DNA of 64,000 nucleotides from Pedobacter kyonggii (lineage in GTDB: Bacteria; Bacteroidota; Bacteroidia; Sphingobacteriales; Sphingobacteriaceae). Below, piece after piece: positions 18,025-26,119 of this stretch; position 1 is the stretch's first letter, and every line of letters begins with the position of its first letter. The notes under the pieces were generated by a model. That model saw nothing but the letters and a program-made list of their open reading frames with translations. It was not told where the DNA came from and ran no database searches. Both the position numbers and the translations under genes were made by a program. The stretch is from contig NZ_SIXF01000017.1 of assembly GCF_004310665.1 (NCBI RefSeq), positions 1-64,000 on the forward strand. Reading direction: 5' to 3'.

Positions 18025-18801
18025 ATGAAAATAGCAACTTATAATGTAAACGGAATAAATGGGCGCTTACCTGTTCTTTTACGTTGGCTGGAAGAAACCC
18101 ACCCTGATGTGGTTTGTTTACAGGAATTAAAGGCACCGCAAGAAAAATTTCCGGAGCAGGCTATTAATGATGCTGGTTACAATGCCATTTGGCATGGCCA
18201 GAAAAGTTGGAATGGCGTTGCTATATTGGCTCGAAACCTGGAAATAAAAGAGCTAAAAAGAAATTTGGATGGCGATCCTGAAGATTTGCACAGCCGATAC
18301 ATCGAAGCAATGGTGAATAATGTTATAATTGGTTGTCTTTACCTTCCGAATGGAAATCCGGCACCAGGGCCAAAATTCGAATATAAGTTACGATGGTTTG
18401 AACGTTTTACCGCCCATGCCGCAAAATTGTTAGAATATAACTTGCCAGTGGTTTTATGTGGCGATTATAATGTAATACCTACAGAGCTGGATGCTTATAA
18501 ACCAGAACGTTGGGTTGAAGATGCTTTATTTCGTCCTGAAACCCGTTTGGCATTTCAAAATTTAATGGCACAAGGCTGGACAGATGCGATCAGAAAATTA
18601 TATCCAACTGAAACGATATATACCTTTTGGGATTATTTCAGGAATGCATACGGTAGAGATGCGGGATTAAGAATTGATCATTTTTTACTAAGTCCTCAGG
18701 TTAGTGATCGCTTAAAAGCTGCGGGGGTAGATAAACAAGTGAGGGGCTGGGAAAAAACAAGCGATCACGGTCCGGTATGGATTGAACTAAACGAGGCTTA
18801 A
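18025..18801 (+). CDS. xth: Exodeoxyribonuclease III / AP endonuclease
   Basis: A 258-residue protein of the exonuclease-endonuclease-phosphatase fold. Start at the ATG at 18025 gives the standard MKIATYNVNGINGRL; the TTG at 18016 would add three residues. Visible motifs are VVCLQELKAP (metal-binding Glu), NGVAILAR, LCGDYNVIPTELD (Asp/Asn), GLRIDHFLLS and TSDHGPVWIEL (catalytic Asp-His). It cleaves DNA 5' of abasic sites and removes 3' blocking groups in base-excision repair. Length is typical. Monocistronic, converging on the PAS gene 5 bases away. Confidence 0.93.
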   Translation: MKIATYNVNGINGRLPVLLRWLEETHPDVVCLQELKAPQEKFPEQAINDAGYNAIWHGQKSWNGVAILARNLEIKELKRNLDGDPEDLHSRYIEAMVNNVIIGCLYLPNGNPAPGPKFEYKLRWFERFTAHAAKLLEYNLPVVLCGDYNVIPTELDAYKPERWVEDALFRPETRLAFQNLMAQGWTDAIRKLYPTETIYTFWDYFRNAYGRDAGLRIDHFLLSPQVSDRLKAAGVDKQVRGWEKTSDHGPVWIELNEA

Positions 18802-18806
18802 TATTA

Positions 18807-19214
18807 TTACGACTTATTCTTTAAATCGGTTACATCTAAAATTGTTCCTATTAATTTTAAGCATTCACCATCCTGTTGGGATAGTATTCCATCTGCTTTA
18901 ATCCATCTGATTTCTCCGTCAGGTCGGCAAATTCTGTGTACTGTGTGGTAGCTGTTTTTTTCTCTCGAAACTGTGAGTTCAATTTCGTCCTGAACATGGT
19001 CAAGGTCTTCTGGTAGAATTAAACCTAAAACTTTTTCATAACTTAAAACCTCATCTGGTGGGCAACCTAGGTTTTTCTTAAACGACCGGGTTGAACGGAG
19101 TATACCCGTTGTTATACTTAATTCCCAAAAACCAAGGCCTAGGTGGTCGAACACCACATCCCAATGATCATCGCAGATAATGGATAGATCAATATTTTTT
19201 TTATTTGTACTCAT
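18807..19214 (-). CDS. Stand-alone PAS domain protein
   Basis: A 135-residue protein that is one PAS_3-type domain and nothing else: DHLGLGFWELSITTGILRSTRSFKKNLG, LILPEDLDHVQDEIELTV, then YHTVHRICRPDGEIRWIKADG and LIGTILDVTDLKNK (PAC region). There is no kinase, cyclase or HTH output and no signal peptide. It may be a detached sensor that binds another protein, or a decayed kinase. Its stop is 5 bases from the stop of xth on the other strand. A histidine kinase with a similar PAS type is at 14854. Confidence 0.8.
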   Translation of the reverse strand: MSTNKKNIDLSIICDDHWDVVFDHLGLGFWELSITTGILRSTRSFKKNLGCPPDEVLSYEKVLGLILPEDLDHVQDEIELTVSREKNSYHTVHRICRPDGEIRWIKADGILSQQDGECLKLIGTILDVTDLKNKS

Positions 19215-19343
19215 AAATAAAGGATAAACTATTTGAGGAAATTACATAAACAATGTAAAATATTTCGAGTATTAATAAAAATAAACGTAGTGCTCAGGGG
19301 TTTAAATAAAATGAGGAGCAAAAGGTAGGATGGTTTAACGTAG

Positions 19344-19391
19344 TTGCCTGAGCAGGCAAAAAATAAGTCAAGCTTTAAAACTTGACTTATT
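19344..19391 (-). terminator. Terminator of the M42 peptidase operon
   Basis: AATAAGTCAAG at 19362-19372 pairs perfectly with CTTGACTTATT at 19381-19391 (8-nt loop); on the minus strand it is followed by a T-rich run. A second small palindrome, TTGCCTG-AG-CAGGCAA, follows at about 19344-19359. Confidence 0.75.
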
Positions 19392-19400
19392 TGGGAATAA

Positions 19401-19667
19401 TTAATGCTGATTGGTGTTTTTTGACTTTTCGATTAGTTCTTTTTGATCGCTCAAATCTTTATAGTAAAAATAACCACCAAATCCTAAGATGAGGATGATA
19501 TTACTTATTTTGAAACTATGATCAAGCCAATAACTAAATGCTGGCACATTACCACTAAAACTTTGTTTAATGTTTGGCCAGGAGTTAAGAATGAAAATAA
19601 TAACAATCATTAGCAAAACCTTTAGCAAGGTGCTGAGGATGATCTTTTGGTGATTTACTTTTTCCAT
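19401..19667 (-). CDS. Small membrane protein of unknown function
   Basis: An 88-residue protein with two membrane helices (about 10-28 and 52-68) and a polar lysine/glutamate-rich C-terminus (YYKDLSDQKELIEKSKNTNQH). Family not recognised. Its ATG overlaps the stop codon of the M42 peptidase by one base (TAATG), so it is translationally coupled to that gene, and a strong terminator follows. The coupling makes it a confident gene, with a role perhaps linked to the peptidase. Confidence 0.7.
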   Translation of the reverse strand: MEKVNHQKIILSTLLKVLLMIVIIFILNSWPNIKQSFSGNVPAFSYWLDHSFKISNIILILGFGGYFYYKDLSDQKELIEKSKNTNQH

Positions 19668-20782
19668 TACTTAAATTCTCTGAAATCCTGGCCGTCGGTA
19701 ATGTTCAATAAGCTTTCATAAATCAAGCTGATTACATTGTCAACATCCTCTTTGTGTACCATTTCTACGGTAGTATGCATATAGCGTAACGGCAGCGAAA
19801 TTAATGCTGATGGTACGCCACCATTCGAATAGGCAAAAGCATCGGTATCAGTTCCGGTAGAACGCGAAGATGCCTGACGCTGGAAAGGAATATGATTTTT
19901 CTCAGCCGTTTTAATTAATAATTTATTTAAATTGGTTTGAACAGCTGGGGCATACGAAACTACAGGACCTTTACCGGCTGATAAATCGCCTTGAATGTTT
20001 TTGTTAATCATTGGCGTAGTGGTATCGTGTGTTACATCAGTAATAATGGCCACATTGGGTTTAATGCGCTGAGCAATCATCTCGGCACCGCGTAAACCGA
20101 TTTCTTCCTGTACGGAGTTTACAATATATAAACCGAAAGGAAGTTTCTTCTTGTTCTCTTTTAATAAACGTGCTACTTCGGCAATCATAAAACCGCCCAC
20201 ACGGTTATCTAAGGCACGGCCAACATAATAGCGGTCGTTCAAAACCATAAACTCGTCTTCGTAGGTAATTACACAGCCTACGTGGATGCCTAATTTTTCT
20301 ACTTCTTCTTTTGTAGTACAACCACAGTCTAAAAAGATATTTTTTAGTTCTGGTGCCTGTTCTTTTTCGCCATGGCGGGTGTGGATTGCTGGCCAACCGA
20401 ACACTGCTTTAACCATTCCCTTTTCAGTATGGATATTCACACGTTTTGATGGCGCAATCTGATGATCTGAACCGCCATTACGGATTACATAAATTAAACC
20501 ATCTGCGGTGATGTAATTTACATACCAGGAAATTTCATCGGCATGTGCCTCTATAACTACTTTAAAAGTAGCTTTAGGGTTAATAACACCTACAGCGGTA
20601 CCGTAGTTATCGATAAAATGTTCGTCGATATATGGTTTTAAATAGTTTAACCAAAGTTTTTGTCCTTCCCATTCGTAACCGGTAGGAGCAGGATTATTGA
20701 TGTATTCTTCAAGAAATTGCAGCGATTTTTTAGTAACCACAGCAACATGTTTTTTCTTTTCTTCGTCTTTTTTCTTAGCCAT
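19667..20782 (-). CDS. M42 family metallopeptidase
   Basis: A 371-residue cytoplasmic dinuclear-metal aminopeptidase of the M42 family (glutamyl aminopeptidase/PepA, once called cellulase M). Metal ligands are visible: VIEAHADEISW (His, Asp), RALDNRVGG (bridging Asp), NSVQEEIGLRGAE (catalytic Glu pair) and ITDVTHDTTTP (Asp); the C-terminal MHTTVEMVHKEDV supplies the last His. It starts with a lysine-rich MAKKKDEEKKKH. Forms an operon with the 88-residue membrane protein. Substrate specificity cannot be read from the sequence. Confidence 0.92.
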   Translation of the reverse strand: MAKKKDEEKKKHVAVVTKKSLQFLEEYINNPAPTGYEWEGQKLWLNYLKPYIDEHFIDNYGTAVGVINPKATFKVVIEAHADEISWYVNYITADGLIYVIRNGGSDHQIAPSKRVNIHTEKGMVKAVFGWPAIHTRHGEKEQAPELKNIFLDCGCTTKEEVEKLGIHVGCVITYEDEFMVLNDRYYVGRALDNRVGGFMIAEVARLLKENKKKLPFGLYIVNSVQEEIGLRGAEMIAQRIKPNVAIITDVTHDTTTPMINKNIQGDLSAGKGPVVSYAPAVQTNLNKLLIKTAEKNHIPFQRQASSRSTGTDTDAFAYSNGGVPSALISLPLRYMHTTVEMVHKEDVDNVISLIYESLLNITDGQDFREFK

Positions 20783-20802
20783 AATGTTATTCTATAATTG
20801 TT

Positions 20803-20880
20803 CGCCATCCTGAACTTGATTCAGGCTCTGATTAATAAGATGCCGAACTAAATCCGATAGCTATCGGATCAGCATGACGG
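20803..20880. repeat. Short inverted-repeat element (GCCATCCTGAA...TCAGCATGACGG)
   Basis: Fills the gap between two minus-strand genes. It starts CGCCATCCTGAACTTGATTC and ends CGGATCAGCATGACGG, with the inner palindrome CCGATAGCTATCGG. It belongs with the elements at 11820-12009 and 24838-24916. Confidence 0.6.
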
Positions 20881-20888
20881 TTGGTAAT

Positions 20889-21296
20889 TTAAAGTTCTTT
20901 TTCCATTACCACAAAATCGTAACCATCTTTAAAAAAGGTTTTATCTGTTTCGTGGAAGCCAAATTTAAAATAAAATTCCTTAGCATTTACACGTGCGTTG
21001 CACCATAGTTTTGTCGCTTTTTGAATTTTACAAAAATCAAGGATATATGCCATTAGTTGTGAGCCATAACCTGCTTTTTGAGTATCGGGCAGAACGGCAA
21101 GTTTACGGAACTGATAAACATCCCCATCATGAAATAGGGAAACCACTCCAGTTAACTTATGATTGAGGTATAATCCAAAATGGATGCTGTCAAAATCATC
21201 GGAAAGCTTTACACGATCAAAAGGTAATTCTGGATACATGGCCTCATGCCTGATCCGCCAGGTTAGAGAAGGGAATATTTGCTCAATTTGAACCAT
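20889..21296 (-). CDS. GNAT family N-acetyltransferase
   Basis: A 135-residue acetyltransferase. The acetyl-CoA site is RKLAVLPDTQKAGYGSQLMAYI (GNAT motif A), followed by TKLWCNARVNAKEFYFKFGFHETDKTF (motif B). Substrate unknown. It begins 2 bases after the stop of the outer-membrane protein gene upstream and is the last gene of a three-gene run with that protein and the MFS exporter. Confidence 0.88.
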   Translation of the reverse strand: MVQIEQIFPSLTWRIRHEAMYPELPFDRVKLSDDFDSIHFGLYLNHKLTGVVSLFHDGDVYQFRKLAVLPDTQKAGYGSQLMAYILDFCKIQKATKLWCNARVNAKEFYFKFGFHETDKTFFKDGYDFVVMEKEL

Positions 21297-21298
21297 AG

Positions 21299-21892
21299 TT
21301 ATAATAAAAAGCTAAATCCGATTTTTCCGCCAATTCCGTAATAGGTATCGGTTTTGTTAATTGCAGCAAGAGGACCTAAAGCCAACTCGAAGTTAACTTT
21401 TCTGCCAACAGTGGTTTGAAATCCCCACTGCGGCATAATATTGATCTGATAACCATATACGGTATCGCTCTGTGTGGGGATAATGGCTAACACATCAAGA
21501 CCTACATAGCCAGCACTGTTATTTAAGGTTCTTTTACCTTTTTTAATCCTTCTGTTAAAATTGTAATAATGCCTAAATCCGGCATTAAGAGCGGGGTAAA
21601 CTTTAAAATCTGTGTCTGTGTTAAAGCTAAAATTATAATTGTTATCAATTGAGATCTCCGTTTGATAAATAAAAACGCCTTGGGCCCCTGCACCAAAATA
21701 AACTGAAGTTGTTTTACCCACTTTTTGCTCTCTTTCGTAACCAAGTCCCAATATGGTCAACCTGATTTTATTTAATGACTTTACTTCGGTTGGCTGTTCT
21801 ACTTTTGTACTGTCCTGCGCTTTTGCTTTACCGAAAATGGCCAGGCAAATAAGTAAGGCCGAAAATGTTTTGATTGCGTTTTTAGATTTCAT
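21299..21892 (-). CDS. Putative outer-membrane beta-barrel protein
   Basis: A 197-residue exported protein. MKSKNAIKTFSALLICLAIFGKAKAQ is a signal peptide. The mature part alternates aromatic and polar residues in short strands (SVYFGAGAQGVFIY, NFSFNTDTDFKVYPALNAGFRHYYNF, VNFELALGPLAAI) and ends GIGGKIGFSFLL with a C-terminal Phe pattern, as expected for a small barrel. No named family recognised. It is 18 bases downstream of the MFS gene. Confidence 0.7.
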   Translation of the reverse strand: MKSKNAIKTFSALLICLAIFGKAKAQDSTKVEQPTEVKSLNKIRLTILGLGYEREQKVGKTTSVYFGAGAQGVFIYQTEISIDNNYNFSFNTDTDFKVYPALNAGFRHYYNFNRRIKKGKRTLNNSAGYVGLDVLAIIPTQSDTVYGYQINIMPQWGFQTTVGRKVNFELALGPLAAINKTDTYYGIGGKIGFSFLL

Positions 21893-21910
21893 GAAATTTT
21901 TATTGATTAG

Positions 21911-23083
21911 TTATTTGTTTTTTCTTCCGTAAAACTGATAAATTAAAATGTTAAGGACAATTATACCTGTCATTCCATAACAGAATAATGCCCATCCACC
22001 TTGGTCCCACAGCCACAAACCCAAGGCTGAGCCGCAACTGGCACCAATAAAACTAACTGACATAAAAATGGTGTTTAGTCTATTTCTCGCCTCTGGTATT
22101 AAGGTGTAAATTCGGGTCTGGTTGGTTACATGTATGGCTTGCTGGCCGATGTCTATAAGTACAATGCCAATTACAAATAGGTACAAATGGCTGCCCGTAA
22201 AATAAAACAATGCGATACTAACGATTTGTAATATAAAACCAATCATTAAGTTTTTGCGCGGATTGTTACCATCGCTTAACTTTCCAACTAATGGTGCCGC
22301 CAATGCACCCGCTGCCCCAGCAATTCCAAATAACCCAATCTGCAGGGTTTGGAAATTAAAGGGTGAGTTAGCCAGAAATAATACCATGGTAGTCCAAAAT
22401 GCACTAATAATTGCGAAAGCCAGGAAGTTAATAATCGAAGTCTCTCTTAAGGCAGGTTGGGTTTTGATATAACTGAACATCGAACGCATGAGTTCCTTGT
22501 ACGTTCCTTTAAAAGCAGGGTAGCTTTGCGGAAAGCGTTTAGCCATTAAAAGAATAAGCAGTCCACAAATTCCGGCTGCAATATAATAAACAGCTCTCCA
22601 ACCTAGCCAAAAGCCAATACTGCCACTTACCGCCCGCGAGGCCAAAATTCCAACCAGCAAACCACTCATAATCATCCCAATATTGGCCCCACGATTTTCA
22701 TCGGTACTTAAATTAGCCGCTAAGGGCAAAATCAATTGGGGTACAATAGAGCAGGTGCCAATTAAAATTGAGGCAACTTCCAGTACAAAAAAGGTGTGTG
22801 AAACCGCGGCAACCAATAAGGCGAAGATTGCAAGTCCGGTAATTATGAGAATCTGTTTTTTACGTTCAAACATATCGCCCAGAGGCACTAAAAGGAAAAG
22901 TCCTAAAGCGTAACCGATCTGCGTGAGGTAGGTAATACGTCCGGCATCGGTTTCAGTGAGACTAAAATCTTTTGCAATTAAGATTACCAAAGGTTGGCAG
23001 TAATAAATGTTTGCAACAATTAGGCCTGTGCAAAAAGCCATGAGGAGGATATCGGCGCGTGATAATTTCTGAGTAATCTGCAT
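21911..23083 (-). CDS. MFS transporter (putative efflux)
   Basis: A 390-residue major facilitator with about 12 hydrophobic segments and little loop sequence. The motif-A loop between helices 2 and 3 is LVPLGDMFERKK (GxLxDrxGrrk), and a degenerate copy between helices 8 and 9 is LVGKLSDGNNPRKN. N-terminal Met at 23083 (MQITQKLSRADILLM). The family pattern suits a drug or metabolite proton antiporter, but the substrate is unknown. First gene of a possible three-gene unit with the barrel protein and GNAT. Confidence 0.88.
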   Translation of the reverse strand: MQITQKLSRADILLMAFCTGLIVANIYYCQPLVILIAKDFSLTETDAGRITYLTQIGYALGLFLLVPLGDMFERKKQILIITGLAIFALLVAAVSHTFFVLEVASILIGTCSIVPQLILPLAANLSTDENRGANIGMIMSGLLVGILASRAVSGSIGFWLGWRAVYYIAAGICGLLILLMAKRFPQSYPAFKGTYKELMRSMFSYIKTQPALRETSIINFLAFAIISAFWTTMVLFLANSPFNFQTLQIGLFGIAGAAGALAAPLVGKLSDGNNPRKNLMIGFILQIVSIALFYFTGSHLYLFVIGIVLIDIGQQAIHVTNQTRIYTLIPEARNRLNTIFMSVSFIGASCGSALGLWLWDQGGWALFCYGMTGIIVLNILIYQFYGRKNK

Positions 23084-23129
23084 TTAGTCTTAAGTCGGAA
23101 GCCTTCAGTCATGAGTCTTAATGGTCTGG
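23083..23129. repeat. Heptad-period degenerate tract
   Basis: Register tttagtc, ttaagtc, ggaagcc, ttcagtc, atgagtc, ttaatgg from 23083 in exact 7-nt steps. Confidence 0.65.
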
Positions 23130-23172
23130 ATTGATACAAACCTTACTATGCACCAATGACTGGGATTATTTT

Positions 23173-24714
23173 CTACAAAGGTATATTTCCATGTTTCTTT
23201 CTTGGATTATTCACCACCTTATTTTCCAACATCTTAAAGGCTTTTATCAACTTTGTACGGGTTTGGGCTGGCTCAATCACCTCATCAACAAAGCCGCGTT
23301 CGGCCGCCCGATATGGGTTGGCAAAGATATCTGAATATAATTTTTCTTTCTCCAGCCATTTTTCTTCAGGGTTTTCCGCTGAAGCAATTTCTCTTTTAAA
23401 AATAATTTCTGCGGCACCTTTTGCACCCATTACAGCAATTTCTGCACTAGGCCAGGCGTAGTTCATATCTGCACCAATATGTTTGCTGTTCATCACATCA
23501 TAAGCACCACCATAAGCTTTTCTGGTAATTACAGTAATGCGTGGTACAGTAGCCTCGCTAAAAGCGTATAATAATTTTGCACCATTGGTGATAATGCCAT
23601 TCCACTCCTGATCTGTACCTGGTAAAAATCCCGGAACATCTTCAAATACCAATAATGGAATATTAAAGCAATCGCAAAAGCGGACAAAACGGGCTGCTTT
23701 GGTTGAAGAATTACTATCCAAAACACCTGCTAAATAAGCGGGCTGATTGGCTACTATACCAATACTTCTTCCCGCAATACGGGCAAAGCCTACTACAATA
23801 TTTTCAGCATAAGCTGCATGTACCTCTAAAAAGCTGTCCGTATCAGCTACGGCAGAAATCACTTCACGTATATCGTAAGGCTGCGAAGCATTTTCTGGCA
23901 TAAAAGTATTTAATTCCGGTCGACTTTCATCAGTTGTTTCGTAAGGTAAATGATCGACTATTTCCTCACAGTTTTGCGGCATATAGCTCAGTAGTTTCTT
24001 TACATGGTTAATAGCCTCAATTTCATTGGCACAGGCAAAATGGGTAACACCCGATTTTGTAGCATGTGTGCTGGCACCTCCCAATTCTTCTGAGGTTACT
24101 TCTTCGTGCGTTACCGTTTTAACTACATTTGGGCCAGTAACAAACATATAAGAAGTATTTTCTACCATTAAAATAAAATCGGTAATGGCTGGCGAATAAA
24201 CAGCTCCACCTGCGCATGGCCCCATAATGGCCGATAGCTGCGGAATTACGCCCGAAGCCTGTACGTTTTTATAAAAGATATCGGCATAGCCGCCTAAAGA
24301 AACAACCCCTTCCTGAATGCGGGCACCGCCACTATCATTTAAACCGATCAGTGGTGCACCATTTTTCATGGCCATATCCATAAGCTTGCAAATTTTTTCT
24401 GCATGGGTTTCGGAGAGTGAACCGCCAAACACGGTGAAATCCTGAGAGAATACATAAGTTAACCTGCCATTAATTGTTCCATAGCCAGTTACTACACCAT
24501 CGCCAAGATATTTTTCGCGTTCCATCCCAAAATCAGCACTTCGGTGGGTAACCATCATGCCAATTTCTTCGAAGCTCCCTTCATCCATTAGAAAATGAAT
24601 GCGCTCTCGGGCTGTAAGTTTGCCTTTTTTGTGCTGACTATCGATTCGGGCCTGTCCACCGCCAAGGTTTGCCTGGTTGATTTTATCTTTAAGTAATGCT
24701 ATTTTTTTGTCCAT
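23173..24714 (-). CDS. Acyl-CoA carboxylase beta subunit (carboxyltransferase)
   Basis: A 513-residue biotin-dependent carboxyltransferase of the PccB/MmdA type. Both crotonase-like halves are present: N-half with [17 protein letters not shown] and [15 protein letters not shown] (oxyanion and acyl-CoA site), C-half with [24 protein letters not shown] and [20 protein letters not shown]. It transfers carboxyl from biotin to propionyl-CoA or a related acyl-CoA. No biotin carrier or biotin carboxylase gene is adjacent, so partners are encoded elsewhere. A link to malonyl- or methylmalonyl-type extender supply for the type III PKS locus is possible but speculative. Confidence 0.92.
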   Translation of the reverse strand: MDKKIALLKDKINQANLGGGQARIDSQHKKGKLTARERIHFLMDEGSFEEIGMMVTHRSADFGMEREKYLGDGVVTGYGTINGRLTYVFSQDFTVFGGSLSETHAEKICKLMDMAMKNGAPLIGLNDSGGARIQEGVVSLGGYADIFYKNVQASGVIPQLSAIMGPCAGGAVYSPAITDFILMVENTSYMFVTGPNVVKTVTHEEVTSEELGGASTHATKSGVTHFACANEIEAINHVKKLLSYMPQNCEEIVDHLPYETTDESRPELNTFMPENASQPYDIREVISAVADTDSFLEVHAAYAENIVVGFARIAGRSIGIVANQPAYLAGVLDSNSSTKAARFVRFCDCFNIPLLVFEDVPGFLPGTDQEWNGIITNGAKLLYAFSEATVPRITVITRKAYGGAYDVMNSKHIGADMNYAWPSAEIAVMGAKGAAEIIFKREIASAENPEEKWLEKEKLYSDIFANPYRAAERGFVDEVIEPAQTRTKLIKAFKMLENKVVNNPRKKHGNIPL

Positions 24715-24837
24715 TGCAACGCTATGAGATTTTAAAATTAAAAATTACTAGCGGTAATGCAAGGTAAACGGGGTGTTATTTTATCCTAGTCCAGCATGTG
24801 ATGTTGAGTAAAGCAGGGGCGGGTTAGAGTCGCGATC

Positions 24838-24916
24838 GTCATGCTGTCCTGAATGTTCGGGATCAGCATCTTTCTGCCCATTAAGCCCCTGAAATAAATT
24901 CAGGGTGACGATAAAA
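24838..24916. repeat. Inverted-repeat element (CGTCATGCTG...CAGGGTGACG)
   Basis: Starts CGTCATGCTGTCCTGAATG and ends CTGAAATAAATTCAGGGTGACG; the ends pair imperfectly over about 20 bases. Same family as 20803-20880. Confidence 0.65.
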
Positions 24917-24974
24917 TGCAAAAATGTCTAAAGATTATACCTTAAAGGGGAGATTAATAATCGAACTGAGGTTA

Positions 24975-25205
24975 ATAGGAAACGGTTGGTTCCGGGCTTT
25001 TGGCAATTTCAGTCCCGATTGTCGGGAAGAGCTTCCGATGAAGGATCGGAAGCTCTTCCCGACAATCGGGTTTATTTGACAAAGTTTGGTGCCTTGAAAC
25101 AAACCCTTGTTAACTAAACCCGACAGGAGCGAACACATAGTGTAACGAAGTAAAGCGGATGGCGGGGCTACAGCACCCATGAAATACTGCCCTTTCATTT
25201 CCAAA
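24975..25205. repeat. MITE-like element with 26-bp perfect inner stem
   Basis: Outer ends are related inverted repeats (GGAAACGGTTGGTTCC at the left; CCCTTTCATTTCC at the right). Inside, 25014-25039 pairs perfectly with 25045-25070 around the loop GAAGG. The body also holds CGGGTTTA, AACCCGACAGGAGCGAAC and GTAACGAAGTAAAGCGG. It shares its 5' phrase and CGGGTTTA with the tandem elements at 3216-3625. No coding capacity. Confidence 0.75.
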
Positions 25206-25223
25206 AAAAAAAATATTATAATG

Positions 25224-25330
25224 AATTGGAAATGAGCAGTTCTGAGCTTTTGGCAATTTCAGTCCCGCTTTTGGTACGAGTTCCGATGAAGGATCGGGAG
25301 CTCTTCCCGACAATCGGGTTTATTAAACTT
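25224..25330. repeat. Second, truncated copy of the MITE-like element
   Basis: Starts ATTGGAAATGAGCAGTTC and repeats CTTTTGGCAATTTCAGTCCC exactly as in the copy at 24975. The left stem arm is changed, so the hairpin is only partial (TTCCGAT-GAAGG-ATCGG), and the 3' half after CGGGTTTATT is missing. Confidence 0.7.
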
Positions 25331-25554
25331 AGGTTGGTGGAAGAAGTCAAATCTTTCATCCGCTTAGGGTAAAATTGTGCGGTTTGGAATATGATTTTTA
25401 TTAACTAAATCAAACTGGAGCAATATCCTTTTTGGCCTCGGTTAATTTAATTTATCACGGAACTAAGTATTTCCAAAATTTTTAAATGGTAGGCTTTTTA
25501 TGTCGAATGCAATCGCCTATCTGTTATATTACATTTTTTTTACAGCTTAAAGCA

Positions 25555-25583
25555 TTGAAAAACCAATAATCCGTTTATTTTTG
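25555..25583 (+). promoter_or_regulatory. Predicted promoter TTG-N18-TATTTTTG
   Basis: TTG at 25555-25557 and TATTTTTG (TAnnTTTG) at 25576-25583 match the Bacteroidota housekeeping promoter, 36 bases before the next start codon. Confidence 0.55.
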
Positions 25584-25618
25584 TAACCATTAGGATTAAA
25601 ATAACATTAGGGTTTTAG

Positions 25619-25963
25619 ATGTTTTTAAGGAAATACAAGTATTTAATCGTTGCCTCATTCATGTTCATCTTCATGGCGAAGATGGGTATATCTGGTGCGC
25701 CGGTATTTTGTGCGAGTATTGACAAGGAAATCATGAACGCTGTAATCATGCAAATCGAGTTAGAGCATGAAGGCGGAAAAGAGACCGCCAAAGACATTGC
25801 AAAGTTTACCGATTTCAAACTCATCGAGCTTAATCATCCCATCTTTTCTTACGAGTTCTCTTCGAGCCATTTTTTTCTGAAGAGCAGTTTCATCGAACAT
25901 TTTAAAAGATATGTAGATCCATATCATCCTACTGTTCCAACACCGCCGCCTAACTTTATCTAA
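25619..25963 (+). CDS. Small exported protein of unknown function
   Basis: A 114-residue protein. The start MFLRKYKYLIVASFMFIFMAKMGISGAP is a signal peptide or membrane anchor. The rest is hydrophilic with paired His/Glu residues, and ends in a proline-rich tail (PYHPTVPTPPPNFI). Family not recognised. It has its own good promoter and precedes the SulP-carbonic anhydrase pair by 156 bases in the same direction, which may be coincidence. Confidence 0.65.
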   Translation: MFLRKYKYLIVASFMFIFMAKMGISGAPVFCASIDKEIMNAVIMQIELEHEGGKETAKDIAKFTDFKLIELNHPIFSYEFSSSHFFLKSSFIEHFKRYVDPYHPTVPTPPPNFI

Positions 25964-26119
25964 TTTTTTACTATTTGGGGTAATTATTGTGCCTAATCAA
26001 TTGAATTGAGCATAAATGCTTTGTTAAAATGTTTACATTGTATTGCTGTGCCATTCTGAATATACCTTACAATTCCCCAGCGATTTATTCGTTAAAATTT
26101 ACTAGATAATTATATCGTT

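Larger units (their letters stand above)
24715..25618. other. 900-bp gene-free region built of repeat elements
   Basis: Three repeats fill it: 24838-24916, 24975-25205 and 25224-25330, listed separately. Open frames of 60-90 codons inside are by-products of the stems. The segment 25331-25554 is AT-rich with no gene seen, followed by the promoter of the next gene. Confidence 0.8.

Noticed and set aside
23131-23461. Plus-strand ORFs opposite the carboxyltransferase
   Set aside because: Shadows of the strongly coding minus strand.
24935-25313. Minus-strand ORFs of 67-89 codons in the repeat region
   Set aside because: They run through the stems of repeat elements and read the same words in different frames; no protein pattern.
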